A DNA stretch of 64,000 bases from Bacteroidia bacterium. Lineage in GTDB: Bacteria; Bacteroidota; Bacteroidia; Flavobacteriales_E; Vicingaceae. The translations under genes and the position numbers were made by a program. The notes beneath the pieces are model-generated. The model saw only the letters and a list, made by a program, of their open reading frames with translations, was not told where the DNA came from and made no database searches. Shown here piece after piece: positions 1-9,475 of the stretch (the stretch's first letter is position 1; each line of letters opens with the position of its first letter). The stretch is from positions 26,418 through 90,417 of the forward strand of contig JAUIMG010000012.1 in the NCBI GenBank assembly GCA_030433355.1, read 5' to 3'.

Positions 1-407
1 TTGTAGCAGTTTTAGCTACCTTTTTGATTGTAAAACCATTGAATGCAATACTTTTTGGTGAGACTTATGCGAAGAGTATTGGAGTTAATATTCTACAAAT
101 AAGGTTAATCATTATTTTGATAACGGCAGTATTAACCGCTTTTATTACTGCATACTGTGGTCCTATTGGTTTTATTGGAATTGTTGTGCCCCACTTATCT
201 AGATTATTATTTAAAACTAATAAACATGAAATAATTATTCCTTCATCAATTTTGATGGGTTCCTGCCTTTTATTATTTACTGATGCTATTAGCAATGGTC
301 TAATCCAAAATGTTGTATTGCCAATAAATTCTATTACAGCCCTTATGGGAATACCAATTATTATTTGGATCATCCTTTCTAAGCAAAAAATTTCTTCTGC
401 ATTTTAA
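1..407 (+). CDS. FecCD-family iron/haem ABC transporter permease (3' part)
   Basis: C-terminal part of the inner-membrane permease of a siderophore, haem or cobalamin importer. The reading frame is open to the left edge of the window, so the start lies outside; a TTG at position 24 is only an internal codon. Two family signatures are visible: a GE-YAKSIGVN stretch like the conserved cytoplasmic loop that contacts the ATPase, and AYCGPIGFIGIVVPHLSR, the hallmark FecCD motif before the last transmembrane helices. The rest is hydrophobic. Its stop overlaps the ATG of the ATPase gene by one base, so the two are co-translated. The substrate (iron-siderophore, haem or B12) cannot be read from this fragment. 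Confidence 0.9.
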   Translation, partial: VAVLATFLIVKPLNAILFGETYAKSIGVNILQIRLIIILITAVLTAFITAYCGPIGFIGIVVPHLSRLLFKTNKHEIIIPSSILMGSCLLLFTDAISNGLIQNVVLPINSITALMGIPIIIWIILSKQKISSAF

Positions 408-1150
408 TGAAAACCTTAATTGAAATTCAAGACTTTTCTATAGCTTACAACGATTCAGAAGTACTGCTAAAAGCAAAACATCTAACAGTTAATGAAGGAG
501 AAATTGTCGTATTATATGGAGATAATGGTAGTGGTAAATCTTCCTTATTGAGAGCAATTTGTAATGCAAGTACGCAATGGAAGGGAGAAATATTTATTCA
601 GGAAAAAAGTATTAAAGATTGGAAAAATAAAGAGCTTGTAAAACACATAGCTTTTATATCTACTGAGACAGAATATCCTAGTTTGTTAAGTACTAAAGAT
701 TATATTGCCTTAGGAAGGTATCCGCATTTAAACTGGTTTGGAAAACTACAAGAAAGGGATCATGCTATTATCCAAAATTATTTGAGGGAGTGTTGTATTG
801 AAGAATTGAGTAACCAAAGCATTAGCACTTTAAGTGATGGAGAAAAACAGAGAGCAAAAATAGCGCGAGGATTATGTCAACAAACACCAATTTTAATATT
901 GGATGAGCCTAGTAGCCATTTGGATGTGAAAAACACCTATGCTACTTTAGAATTAATAAAACTTGAGCGTGAAAAGGAAAATAAGAGTATCTTATTTTCT
1001 TCTCATGAAATCAATATGTCTTTAGAGATTGCAGATAAGGTTTGGTATATATATGGTGGAGAGGTAAAAGAGGAAAGTAAAAGTGATTTTTTAATGAATA
1101 AAGAGCTACATAAGAAGCTATATGGGAGCGCGTTTCAACTAAATTTATAG
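407..1150 (+). CDS. ABC transporter ATP-binding protein, FecE/HmuV type
   Basis: ATPase that powers the FecCD permease encoded immediately upstream. All nucleotide-binding motifs are intact in 247 aa: Walker A GDNGSGKS (residues 38-45), signature LSDGE (142-146), Walker B ILILDEP (162-168) and the H-loop histidine (200). The length fits the single-domain subunits of iron/haem importers. The ATG overlaps the permease stop codon by one base. It ends one base before the stop of a convergent gene, so there is no room for an ordinary terminator. FecE/HmuV assignment follows from the FecCD partner; the substrate is unknown. Confidence 0.9.
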   Translation: MKTLIEIQDFSIAYNDSEVLLKAKHLTVNEGEIVVLYGDNGSGKSSLLRAICNASTQWKGEIFIQEKSIKDWKNKELVKHIAFISTETEYPSLLSTKDYIALGRYPHLNWFGKLQERDHAIIQNYLRECCIEELSNQSISTLSDGEKQRAKIARGLCQQTPILILDEPSSHLDVKNTYATLELIKLEREKENKSILFSSHEINMSLEIADKVWYIYGGEVKEESKSDFLMNKELHKKLYGSAFQLNL

Positions 1151-1151
1151 C

Positions 1152-1373
1152 TTATCTTTTCTTCGTAGTACCAAGCCTTTTGGCTCTTTTTTTCATTTCT
1201 CTTTTATAAGATCTCTTTTGTTTTTTAATACTTTTTTCATAGCCAGCTTTAACTTCTTGACTTGGTAGTTTACCATTACTCATCCCTTTATCATCAACAC
1301 CTTTAAATCCTTTGTAGGGATTACATGCCACCAAAAAGCTAAAAAGAATAAAGTATAAAAACTTAGTCTTCAT
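1152..1373 (-). CDS. Small basic lipoprotein downstream of SCO1-like gene
   Basis: A 73-aa protein starting MKTKFLYFILFSFLVAC, with a lipobox-type cysteine at residue 17, so probably a lipoprotein of the periplasm or outer membrane. The mature part is small and very basic, with a Lys/Arg-rich C-terminus (KRSYKREMKKRAKR). I do not recognise a domain. It is the last gene of a three-gene minus-strand operon: its start overlaps the end of the SCO-like gene by 11 bases, and that gene overlaps the thioredoxin-like gene by another 11. The position suggests an accessory role in copper delivery or envelope redox work, but this is inference only. Confidence 0.7.
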   Translation of the reverse strand: MKTKFLYFILFSFLVACNPYKGFKGVDDKGMSNGKLPSQEVKAGYEKSIKKQKRSYKREMKKRAKRLGTTKKR

Positions 1374-2022
1374 ACTCTTGCGCTAGTATTTCAATATCAA
1401 TAATTAATTGATTTACACTTTCTTTAGAAGTACCGTCATAAAAACCTCGTATTCTCTTTTCTTTATCTACTAAAACAAAGTTTTCTGTATGAATGAAATC
1501 ATCCACACCGCCATCACCTTCTGTAGTGGCTGCGAAATATGATTTTCTTGCTAAATCATAAATAACCTTTTTATCTCCTGTAAGAAAAATCCATTTCTTA
1601 GGGTTAGCTTCATATAAGTCTGCGTACTCTTTCAGTACGGCAACCGAATCAATTTCTGGAGTCACACTATGGGAGACAATAAGAAATTCATCATTTTCTA
1701 GATAAGCTTTCTGCACTCTTTGTAATTGAGAACTCATATCAGGACATATTGAGGGACAGGTAGTAAAGAAGAAATCAGTAACGTAATATTTACCTTCTAA
1801 ATCTTTTTGAGAGAACAACTCTCCATTTTGATTAATTAGTTCAAAATCTGCTATTCTATGGTTGTTGGTCACATTTTGCATGCTTTCGTCAACCAATTCA
1901 GGATTTAAAACGGCAGGAGAGTATACCGGTAGTCTCCTACCATCTTTAATCATTTCATAAGCTATACCTATTCCAATGGCTAATAGAACTGCAGGTATTA
2001 TAATTGCAAGCTTATTTTTCAT
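1363..2022 (-). CDS. SCO1/SenC-family copper chaperone / thiol oxidoreductase
   Basis: Membrane-anchored thioredoxin-fold protein of the SCO family, which delivers copper to the CuA centre of cytochrome oxidase or reduces its cysteines. There is an N-terminal transmembrane anchor (residues 5-22), then the diagnostic CPSICP motif (Cys89 and Cys93, spacing CxxxC) and the conserved third ligand His178 in DDFIHTENF. All three copper ligands are therefore present. At 219 aa the length is normal. It is the middle gene of an operon overlapping its neighbours by 11 bases on each side, next to a second thioredoxin-fold protein. Confidence 0.92.
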   Translation of the reverse strand: MKNKLAIIIPAVLLAIGIGIAYEMIKDGRRLPVYSPAVLNPELVDESMQNVTNNHRIADFELINQNGELFSQKDLEGKYYVTDFFFTTCPSICPDMSSQLQRVQKAYLENDEFLIVSHSVTPEIDSVAVLKEYADLYEANPKKWIFLTGDKKVIYDLARKSYFAATTEGDGGVDDFIHTENFVLVDKEKRIRGFYDGTSKESVNQLIIDIEILAQEYED

Positions 2023-3439
2023 TATTTCCTTTTTCCTTTTCTTTATTCATATAGAACTCCAAAATCTTTTCTAATGACTCAACACTCATTTTCTTTGAAA
2101 GAATAATTTTATTTTCATCTAATAAATATGTCTGAGGAGTGCTGTAAACGTCATATAGTGCTCTGAAATTACTCCTAAAGTCACCACCATCAGATCCATT
2201 GATCCAGTTTAAGTCGTGCTTGTTTATAAATTCAATCCACTCTTTATTTTCAAATTCATTACCAACCCCAAAAACTTCTACACCTTGGTCTTTAACCTTA
2301 TCATACAGAGCTTTAAGTTTAGGCGTTGAAACTTTACAATGACCACATTCTGGAGACCAGATGTAAACAATAGTAAACTTAGCTTCTATATCATATAGTT
2401 GGATAAACTTTTCTTGTGCAGTATCCTTAACAATAATATTAGGTGCTTTTTTTCCGATTAATAAAGGATAAAGTGCATTCACTCTCTCAACTAATTTTTT
2501 CAATTGTTCATCTGTAAACCAAGGCGCTTTTTTGCGCATATAATATTCTCTTCCTAAATGCACAAACACTGCATCCATGCCCATTAATTCAGAACGCTCA
2601 TATTTAGAAGACATATAAGAAAGGGTATATTTAAATACCGATGGGTTGTTTTCTACTTTACCCAAAATAAAATCAGCAGCAATAATTATAGAATCAGGAT
2701 CTTGAACTGTTAACTTATCCATATAATAAGTCATTTTTTCATGATAGGCTGAAGTTCTCAACAGTCTTTCATCTGAGAAGTCGAAATTGTCGAAAAAGTG
2801 ACTTTTAAAATATTTGAATTCGAAGGTACTGTCTTTAATGCCATTTTCATCTACTGGGGCAGGAGGTACGGTAGGATAGTTGATGGCAAACAAAAATTTA
2901 GAAGTAAGTGATTCTGGATGCTTTTTATGGAGGTTTTCAATAAAATCTTCAACTTCTTGATCTATCTGTAATATTCTTTCATCTACCTGAGGATTTGTTT
3001 TTCCTTTTTCTTCGGCTATTTTTTTTAACTTACTAAGCTCATTCATCTCTCTCTTTCTAACATTGATGTATTTCAAATAAGCAAAGAAAACCTCATTCTC
3101 AGGGCTTCCTTTTACTTTCATATTATCTATGTATTCAAGGCTATCTGAAATCATTAAAAACTCTTGCTTATCAACCATAAAATCAAAAAGCTTGGTGTTT
3201 TGACGAATTAAGGAATACATACCGTGTTCTAGGCTATCTTTCCCCTCAAACACTATGTTTCCTTTAGAATCTACTGCAGCAGTATCTCTATAAAATTGAC
3301 CTGCTCCATAATAATAGGAAAGGAAAGCAACTGTGTCAGGAAAATTTTTTATTTGAAATTCAATTTTATACGGATTTTGCGCCATTAATACAGTGGTTAG
3401 CAGCGACAAAAGTGAAATGGAAAAAAGCTTCTTCAACAT
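2012..3439 (-). CDS. Exported thioredoxin-like protein (DUF5106-type region plus TlpA/AhpC-like domain)
   Basis: Exported 475-aa protein. Signal peptide at residues 1-20 (ends LMAQN). Residues 22-110 look like the DUF4369-type beta domain that often precedes Bacteroidota thioredoxins; 115-325 is a helical DUF5106-like region; 327-470 is a thioredoxin fold with WSPECGHCK (Cys365 and Cys368, a CGHC site like that of protein disulfide isomerases). It probably reduces or isomerises disulfides in the periplasm. It is first in the operon with the SCO-like chaperone, which it overlaps by 11 bases. Domain names before the thioredoxin part are by resemblance. Confidence 0.85.
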   Translation of the reverse strand: MLKKLFSISLLSLLTTVLMAQNPYKIEFQIKNFPDTVAFLSYYYGAGQFYRDTAAVDSKGNIVFEGKDSLEHGMYSLIRQNTKLFDFMVDKQEFLMISDSLEYIDNMKVKGSPENEVFFAYLKYINVRKREMNELSKLKKIAEEKGKTNPQVDERILQIDQEVEDFIENLHKKHPESLTSKFLFAINYPTVPPAPVDENGIKDSTFEFKYFKSHFFDNFDFSDERLLRTSAYHEKMTYYMDKLTVQDPDSIIIAADFILGKVENNPSVFKYTLSYMSSKYERSELMGMDAVFVHLGREYYMRKKAPWFTDEQLKKLVERVNALYPLLIGKKAPNIIVKDTAQEKFIQLYDIEAKFTIVYIWSPECGHCKVSTPKLKALYDKVKDQGVEVFGVGNEFENKEWIEFINKHDLNWINGSDGGDFRSNFRALYDVYSTPQTYLLDENKIILSKKMSVESLEKILEFYMNKEKEKGNNEK

Positions 3440-3555
3440 AAAAAAATATTTCTTTCAAAAGTAAGATGAAATCTTAGTTTTAGGCTGTTAATGCATGTTA
3501 AATGCAGAAGTAAATAAAGCTTTTTTTCAAACTATTCTTTTAGTACTTTTCGTTT
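3440..3555. promoter_or_regulatory. Divergent intergenic promoter region
   Basis: A 116-base AT-rich spacer between the thioredoxin/SCO operon (minus strand) and the hydrolase gene (plus strand); both must start transcription from here. I see no exact TAnnTTTG element close to the plus-strand start, and no operator-like dyad. Confidence 0.4.
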
Positions 3556-4359
3556 GTGGAGGCAATCACTTGGACCATACTTATCATATTAATAGCCGCA
3601 GGAGTTATTGTAGGTATTCTTTTGACATTTTATTTTCTTCAAGAGAAAATAATTTTTTCTCCTATTAAGCTACCAAAAGATTATCATTTCCCATTTGAAA
3701 ATGCTGTAGAAAGAAATATAGAAGTAGATAAGGGTGTTTACTTGAATAGTCTTTTATTTAAATCAAAATCTCCGAAAGGTTTAATTTTTTATATCCACGG
3801 AAATGCAGACAATCTGAGGTATTGGGGAGATTTTGCAGATTTCTTTACCAAAAGGAATTACGATGTATTCATGTATGACTTTAGAGGATTCGGCAAGAGT
3901 GACGGAAAAATAAAAGGGGAGAAATCAATTCAAAGAGATGCTAAAATCCTTTATTTGGAAATGAAGAAGTTGTACCCAGAGGAGCGTATCATTATTTATG
4001 GTTTTTCTCTAGGTACAGGAATAGCTTCAAGATTGGCAAGCAGAAATAAAGCAAAAATGTTAATCTTAGAAGCCCCATTTTATCACTTCATTGATTTGGT
4101 TAAATACCATAAGGCTTATTTACCGGCAAGTTGGATAACTAAGTATCACTTTAGAACCAATAGGTATCTTAAAGAAGTAGAGTCGGAAGTTCATATTTTT
4201 CATGGTACAAATGATAGAAAAGTACCCTACTACTTGGGAGAAAAACTTAGAGATATAAATGCTAATTCTACTTTTTATCCGATAAAAGATGCTACGCATA
4301 ACGATATGCAATCCATGAAAGAGTTTCAAAACTTGATGGATAAGCTTTTAACTAATTAA
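3556..4359 (+). CDS. Membrane-anchored alpha/beta hydrolase (BEM46-like)
   Basis: Serine hydrolase of the alpha/beta fold with an N-terminal membrane anchor (residues 5-27), so the catalytic domain probably lies at the membrane. Catalytic triad candidates are Ser151 in GFSLGTG, Asp220 in HGTNDRKVP and His248 in ATHND; the oxyanion-hole HGN is at 81-83. This pattern matches BEM46/ABHD13-like hydrolases, whose substrates are poorly known. The start is a GTG; an in-frame stop 15 bases upstream rules out a much longer protein. Its TAA overlaps the stop of prfC on the other strand by four bases. Confidence 0.85.
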   Translation: MEAITWTILIILIAAGVIVGILLTFYFLQEKIIFSPIKLPKDYHFPFENAVERNIEVDKGVYLNSLLFKSKSPKGLIFYIHGNADNLRYWGDFADFFTKRNYDVFMYDFRGFGKSDGKIKGEKSIQRDAKILYLEMKKLYPEERIIIYGFSLGTGIASRLASRNKAKMLILEAPFYHFIDLVKYHKAYLPASWITKYHFRTNRYLKEVESEVHIFHGTNDRKVPYYLGEKLRDINANSTFYPIKDATHNDMQSMKEFQNLMDKLLTN

Positions 4360-5939
4360 TTCTTAAACTCAGAAGTGAAGTGAAAGTCAATATCAGGGTA
4401 GTTGTCTTTTGTAATCTGAAGAATTCCTGGAGTTTGTGCTAAGAATACTAAATGCTGGTCTTTGTCATAAACAATGTAGTTAGATTTTAATCTCACAAAT
4501 TCATCTAACATTTCTTTATTTTTAGAAGTAAACCAACAAGCTTTATAAAAATTTAAAGGATGAAAATTTGCTGAGGCATTGTATTCATGCTTTAAGCGAT
4601 ATTGAATTACTTCAAACTGGAGTTCTCCAACCGTTCCTATATATTTTTTATTACCCATTCTAGCAGTGAATAATTGAGCAACACCTTCTTCTGTTAATTG
4701 ATGAATCCCTTTTTCCAATTGCTTCGTTTTCATTGGATCTGAATTAACAACCTCTTTAAATATTTCAGGAGAGAAACTTGGTATACCTTTGAAAGTAAAG
4801 TCTTTTCCTTCAGTTAAAGTATCACCAATTTTAAAGTTTCCTGTGTCATATAAACCGATAACATCTCCTGGGTATGCTTCATCAATCAGTGACTTCTCCT
4901 TGGCCATAAAACTTGTTGGGTTATTAAAGCGCAAGTTCTTATCTAATCTAACATGGTGGAAGAATTTATTCCTTTCAAATTTACCACTACATACTCTTAA
5001 AAATGCAATTCTATCTCTATGGTTAGGGTCTATGTTGGCATGGATCTTAAAAATGAAACCACTAAAGTTCTTATCATCTGGTTTAACTTCTCCTTCGTCG
5101 GTTTCTCTTCCTTTAGGCATTGGTGCTATTTGGATAAATTCATCTAGCATTTCTCTAATTCCGAAGTTATTAACTGCAGAACCAAAGAAAACTGGAGCTA
5201 ATTTGCCACTTAGGTAGTCTTCCATGGAAAAAGGGTCATAAACCCCTTCAACCAACTCTACATCTTCTCTTAGCTGCTTTGCTTCTTTGCCTACTAATTC
5301 ATCCAGTTTAGAATCTGCTAAATCATTAATAGAGATTACATCTTTTGAAATCTTCGTTTTAGATGATTCAAAAAGGTTTACATTTTTTTCATTCAAATTA
5401 TAAACTCCTTTAAATGTGGCTCCAATACCTATTGGCCAACTCATAGGACGCACATTAATCTGTAACTTTTCTTCTAGTTCATCTAATAGTTCAAAAGGAT
5501 CACGACCTTCTAAATCCATTTTATTGATAAAAACAATCACAGGAGTGTCTCTCATTCTACAAACCTCCATCAACTTTTCTGTTTGCGTTTCAACTCCTTT
5601 AACACAGTCTATTACTAAGATTACACTATCCACAGCAGTTAAGGTTCTAAAAGTATCTTCTGCAAAATCTTTGTGTCCCGGAGTATCCAGAAGGTTAATC
5701 AGTTTGTCTTTATATTCAAACCCCATAACCGAAGTAGCAACAGATATTCCTCTTTGCTTTTCAATTTCCATGAAGTCAGAAGTAGCAGTTTTCTTGATTT
5801 TGTTGTTTTTAACAGCACCAGCCGTTTGAATAGCTCCTCCAAAAAGCAAAAACTTTTCTGTTAAAGTTGTTTTACCCGCATCTGGGTGACTAATAATCGC
5901 AAATGTTTTTCTCTTTTCTATTTCTTCGTTTAGCTTCAT
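4356..5939 (-). CDS. prfC: Peptide chain release factor 3
   Basis: Translational GTPase that removes RF1 or RF2 from the ribosome after termination. The 527-aa length is typical. The GTP-binding motifs are complete: P-loop HPDAGKTT (18-25), DTPGH (85-89) and NKMD (139-142). The N-terminal sequence [28 protein letters not shown] and the G2 region IEKQRGISV are characteristic of RF3 rather than EF-G. It is a single gene with its own short upstream region. The 3' end overlaps the hydrolase stop codon by four bases. Confidence 0.97.
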   Translation of the reverse strand: MKLNEEIEKRKTFAIISHPDAGKTTLTEKFLLFGGAIQTAGAVKNNKIKKTATSDFMEIEKQRGISVATSVMGFEYKDKLINLLDTPGHKDFAEDTFRTLTAVDSVILVIDCVKGVETQTEKLMEVCRMRDTPVIVFINKMDLEGRDPFELLDELEEKLQINVRPMSWPIGIGATFKGVYNLNEKNVNLFESSKTKISKDVISINDLADSKLDELVGKEAKQLREDVELVEGVYDPFSMEDYLSGKLAPVFFGSAVNNFGIREMLDEFIQIAPMPKGRETDEGEVKPDDKNFSGFIFKIHANIDPNHRDRIAFLRVCSGKFERNKFFHHVRLDKNLRFNNPTSFMAKEKSLIDEAYPGDVIGLYDTGNFKIGDTLTEGKDFTFKGIPSFSPEIFKEVVNSDPMKTKQLEKGIHQLTEEGVAQLFTARMGNKKYIGTVGELQFEVIQYRLKHEYNASANFHPLNFYKACWFTSKNKEMLDEFVRLKSNYIVYDKDQHLVFLAQTPGILQITKDNYPDIDFHFTSEFKN

Positions 5940-5984
5940 CGACCGCCCTTTATTTAGAGCGACAAAAGTAAGAAAATGTAGGTG

Positions 5985-7280
5985 CTATTTAGAAATGACA
6001 AATTTCTTTTGCAGACGTTTATTAGCGTTCGAAACTTCTAAGATATAAACTCCATTTTTAGCGTCTATAATACAATTGTATTCAGGATTGTAAAATGTTG
6101 ATTGAAGAATTACTTTACCTTGAATATTAATTAATCTAAAAGTTTTTTCACCTTTAAGACTAGTTCTTAAATTTAATCGATTTTCAGTCAGTGGATTCTT
6201 AAAAACTATATCATCTGAGTTTTCATTTTCTGTTAAAGCAGTTGAAAAAAATACTTGAATAGATCCAGTTGATTGGCAATTATTAATGTCATTAACTATG
6301 ACCGTATAGGTTGCAGGACATAGACTATCAAAAACTCCATTAGAATCACGTAAAGAGGAGGGGAGGTTAGTATTAATTAATTGAATCTGATATGGGGGAG
6401 TTCCAAAGACTGGACTAATTTTAATAATACCGTCACATGAGGCAGCAGTAGTAGAATGCTGAATGATAGAATCATTGATAATTATTGCAGGTGGTGCAGT
6501 TATGGTGTAGTTATACACAATACTTAAATTAAGTGCACCTGTTACAGTAATTCTATATTGACCAGGAATAGCACCCCAAATTTGCCAAGAATTAAGTGAA
6601 TCTACTAACCAACCACTTCCATTATTGTATTCTGTTAAATAAACTACAGGTGCAGTTAAACCTGCCAATTGCCAATCTGGGTTGAAACAACCGGTGTTGG
6701 AAAATGGATTATTAGCACAAGTAGGTTGTATTACTTGACCTGGAAGACATCTTGGACCATATCCAGGTTGTATCCATTTTAATTCATCAACTGTAAAGCC
6801 AAATTCAGTAGCCCAATTGATTAGCTCCAATTGAGGCATATCTTCGATATAACTGTAATTTTCAGTATCGGCAATAGATTCAGCTAAATCTCTTTGTCCG
6901 CTTTGTATAATTAAATGACCTACAGCACAGGCTGTTCCAAAGTCATCTATAAAATAGGGGGTTCTTTCCTTGTGGTATAAATTCTGAGGAAAAACTCCTT
7001 CTTTGCTGTACTTTGATAATTCGTTTAGAAGTTGTTCTCTATTGCTTTTTGCTTGAGGTTGCAGATGACTTGTATTAACTCTTTTAAGTGAGTCAACAAC
7101 ATAATCTAAATGAAATTTAATTAAGTCTATTTCTGAAAATAAATTCAATTCAGGAATTTGACTAGACGAAATTGGAACTGATATCCAGTTTTTATTCAAA
7201 TGATTTAAAATAGATTTATCGTTGTTGGAATAGGCAACAGTAAAAGAAAAAATTAAAATAAAAAGGCAGAACTTCTTCAT
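5985..7280 (-). CDS. Secreted T9SS protein with SprB-like repeat
   Basis: A 431-aa secreted protein. I place the start at the ATG at 7280, which gives a clean signal peptide (MKKFCLFILIFSFTVAYS); the open frame extends upstream to 7478 but that stretch would overlap the helicase promoter and has no signal-peptide logic. Residues about 75-190 contain a Bacteroidota-type domain with FIDDFGTACAVGHLI and a WIQPGY end. About 270-345 resembles an SprB-type repeat (CPATYTVIVNDINNCQ). The last 75 residues form a type IX sorting domain ending KKFVISK. It should be exported across the outer membrane and possibly anchored to the surface. Function unknown. Confidence 0.8.
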   Translation of the reverse strand: MKKFCLFILIFSFTVAYSNNDKSILNHLNKNWISVPISSSQIPELNLFSEIDLIKFHLDYVVDSLKRVNTSHLQPQAKSNREQLLNELSKYSKEGVFPQNLYHKERTPYFIDDFGTACAVGHLIIQSGQRDLAESIADTENYSYIEDMPQLELINWATEFGFTVDELKWIQPGYGPRCLPGQVIQPTCANNPFSNTGCFNPDWQLAGLTAPVVYLTEYNNGSGWLVDSLNSWQIWGAIPGQYRITVTGALNLSIVYNYTITAPPAIIINDSIIQHSTTAASCDGIIKISPVFGTPPYQIQLINTNLPSSLRDSNGVFDSLCPATYTVIVNDINNCQSTGSIQVFFSTALTENENSDDIVFKNPLTENRLNLRTSLKGEKTFRLINIQGKVILQSTFYNPEYNCIIDAKNGVYILEVSNANKRLQKKFVISK

Positions 7281-7382
7281 GTTATTTATAAAAGTATTAA
7301 ATAAGTCAACAAAAAAAATGGTGATTTCATAATTGTGGTAAAATATTTTACAAATGGTCCCTTTCATACATTTTATTGTGAC

Positions 7383-7390
7383 TACTTTTG
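7383..7390 (+). promoter_or_regulatory. TAnnTTTG -7 promoter element of the DEAH helicase gene
   Basis: TACTTTTG matches the Bacteroidota sigma-A -7 consensus TAnnTTTG exactly and lies 10 bases before the ATG at 7401, so the transcript would have almost no leader. No convincing -33 TTTG is at the usual spacing. The same octamer followed by CAAA precedes the helicase gene at 11218. Confidence 0.5.
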
Positions 7391-7400
7391 CAAACCCCCT

Positions 7401-8945
7401 ATGGAAGAAAGAATAAAAGACTACGACCTTACAGAAATACAAGAAGGAGAAGATGGGAAAGATCTTTATCCATTTCAATCTGAAGCAATTGCAAAGATTT
7501 CAGAAAAACTAAAAGAGCTAGAAGATAATCATAACATTCTTTTTCAGTTGCCTACAGGTGGTGGAAAAACGGTGATATTTTCTGAAATAGCAAGAAGATA
7601 TATTCTTGCTACAGGAAAAAAGGTTTTAATACTTACCCATAGAATTGAGCTTTGCAAGCAAACTTCTGGGATGTTGACTGACTTCGGAGTTAAAAACAAA
7701 ATCATTAACAGCAAAGTAAAGGAAGTCTCGGATGATAATGACTATATGTGTTTTGTAGCCATGGTAGAGACTTTAAATAATAGGTTGCAAGATGAAAAAG
7801 TAACTGTTGAAAATATTGGTCTAGTTATCGTTGATGAGGCGCACTACAATAGCTTTAGAAAACTGTTTAAGTACTTTGAGAATGTAAATATTTTAGGAGT
7901 TACAGCTACTCCCTTAAGTTCTAGTATCAAATTGCCAATGAATGAGAATTACCAAGAATTGGTAATAGGGGAGTCTATAAAAAGTTTGGTAGATCAAGGG
8001 TTCTTGGCAAAAGCAACTACTTATAGCTACAATGTTAGATTAGATAGTCTAAAGATTGGTATTAATGGTGATTACACTGTAAAATCTTCTGAACAGCTCT
8101 ATGGTAACTTTATGATGCAAGAGAAGTTATTAAGAGCCTATGAGGAAAAATCCTATGGGAAGAAAACATTGATATTTAACAATGGTATTGCAACTTCTTA
8201 TGGTGTTTACGATAGTTTTAAAGCCGCTGGTTATGATATTAGACACTTGGACCATCATGTAGGGGAATCTGAAAGAAGAGATATTCTAAACTGGTTTAAA
8301 AACACCCCAGATGCTATACTTACTTCAGTTGGAATTTTAACTACTGGCTTTGATGAACCAACCGTTGAAACTATTATACTCAATAGAGCTACAAGATCTT
8401 TGAGTTTGTATCATCAAATGATAGGAAGAGGGTCGAGAGTTTTGAAGAATAAAAAAGACTTTACGGTAATTGATTTAGGAAATAATTTACATCGCTTTGG
8501 TCTATGGGATTCTCCTGTAGATTGGTATCATATATTTATGTCTCCACATCAGTATTACGATGATTTAAAGTCTGATGAAATAATTGAAAGACAGTTTGTT
8601 TATGAAATGCCTGATGAATTGAAAAAGAAGTTTTCAAAATCAAAGGACATTACTTTCGATGTTAAAAAGGAATATAAGAAAGCAATGAGTATGGGTATTC
8701 ATTCTAAGAATGTTATCAAAGATTCTATTGAACAACACACCAGAATGTGCAAGGAAAATGCTGAAGACATGTGGGATGCTTTAGATTTAGCTAAATTGCT
8801 TAAAGATGATATTCAAGATAGAATCAAGCATTACTCTTACTGCACCATAAAAACAACCAAAAATTACCTAGTTTGGTTAGAAGAAGATTATACTAGGAGA
8901 TTAAATTCTGCGATTAGGAAATCTTTTGTAATCGAAGAAAGTTAG
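7401..8945 (+). CDS. DEAD/DEAH-box superfamily 2 helicase
   Basis: A 514-aa SF2 helicase of the DEAH/type III restriction-helicase-like branch. Motifs: Q-like PFQSEAI, Walker A LPTGGGKT, motif II VDEAH, motif III GVTATP, and motif VI QMIGRGSR. I choose the ATG at 7401; the frame opens at 7335 but the extra residues are unlike the family and overlap the promoter. The C-terminal 130 residues are a helical tail that I do not recognise. It is followed after eight bases by a DUF6155 gene, so the two probably form an operon. Substrate (DNA or RNA) is not evident. Confidence 0.85.
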   Translation: MEERIKDYDLTEIQEGEDGKDLYPFQSEAIAKISEKLKELEDNHNILFQLPTGGGKTVIFSEIARRYILATGKKVLILTHRIELCKQTSGMLTDFGVKNKIINSKVKEVSDDNDYMCFVAMVETLNNRLQDEKVTVENIGLVIVDEAHYNSFRKLFKYFENVNILGVTATPLSSSIKLPMNENYQELVIGESIKSLVDQGFLAKATTYSYNVRLDSLKIGINGDYTVKSSEQLYGNFMMQEKLLRAYEEKSYGKKTLIFNNGIATSYGVYDSFKAAGYDIRHLDHHVGESERRDILNWFKNTPDAILTSVGILTTGFDEPTVETIILNRATRSLSLYHQMIGRGSRVLKNKKDFTVIDLGNNLHRFGLWDSPVDWYHIFMSPHQYYDDLKSDEIIERQFVYEMPDELKKKFSKSKDITFDVKKEYKKAMSMGIHSKNVIKDSIEQHTRMCKENAEDMWDALDLAKLLKDDIQDRIKHYSYCTIKTTKNYLVWLEEDYTRRLNSAIRKSFVIEES

Positions 8946-8953
8946 ACTTTGTA

Positions 8954-9475
8954 ATGAGCAAAGGCAAATTTAAAAAGTTTCTAACAGAGGCGCCTAGAGA
9001 AGAATTAGAGACGCAACTCTTAGACCTTTATTCTAGATTTAAAGAAGTCAAAGAGTTTTATGATTTCTCCTTCAATCCCAAAGAAGAAGAGCTTTTAAAT
9101 ACAGCTAAATCTAAAATTTCTGAAGAGTATTTTCCTACAACAAGAAGAAGAGCTAAAAAAAGAAGGTCAATACCTCAGAACTTGATCAAGCATTTTATAA
9201 GATTAGGTTTAGAAGATGCCAAGATTTTAGATTTGATGCTTTTCCAAATTGAAATAGCCCAAGTGTATACAGAGGAGAACGAAATTAAGGCAACTGCTTT
9301 TTATAAAAGCATGTTAAAATCCTTTCGTCAAGCTATTTCTTTTTCTTTAGAACATCTACTTTTAGAAGAGAGTAGAGCTAGAATGCTAAAAATAGCTAAG
9401 AAAGCTTCTCAACAGCAGTGGGACAATGCAGATGCCTTTGATTATTCTATAGAGAATTTGCTTCGGGAAGACTAA
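8954..9475 (+). CDS. DUF6155 family protein
   Basis: A 173-aa helical, charged cytoplasmic protein. The order LYSRFKEVKEFYDFSFNP, then YFPTTRRRAKKRRS and a LIKHFIRLG segment, matches what I know of DUF6155, a Bacteroidota family of unknown function. The central Arg/Lys cluster could bind nucleic acid (inference). It lies eight bases after the DEAH helicase gene and is probably co-transcribed. The stop overlaps the convergent downstream gene's stop by four bases. Confidence 0.75.
   Translation: MSKGKFKKFLTEAPREELETQLLDLYSRFKEVKEFYDFSFNPKEEELLNTAKSKISEEYFPTTRRRAKKRRSIPQNLIKHFIRLGLEDAKILDLMLFQIEIAQVYTEENEIKATAFYKSMLKSFRQAISFSLEHLLLEESRARMLKIAKKASQQQWDNADAFDYSIENLLRED

Noticed and set aside
7281..7478. 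Long N-terminal extension of the T9SS gene at 5985
   Set aside because: The extra 66 residues lack a signal peptide and overlap the helicase promoter and start; the ATG at 7280 gives a standard signal peptide.
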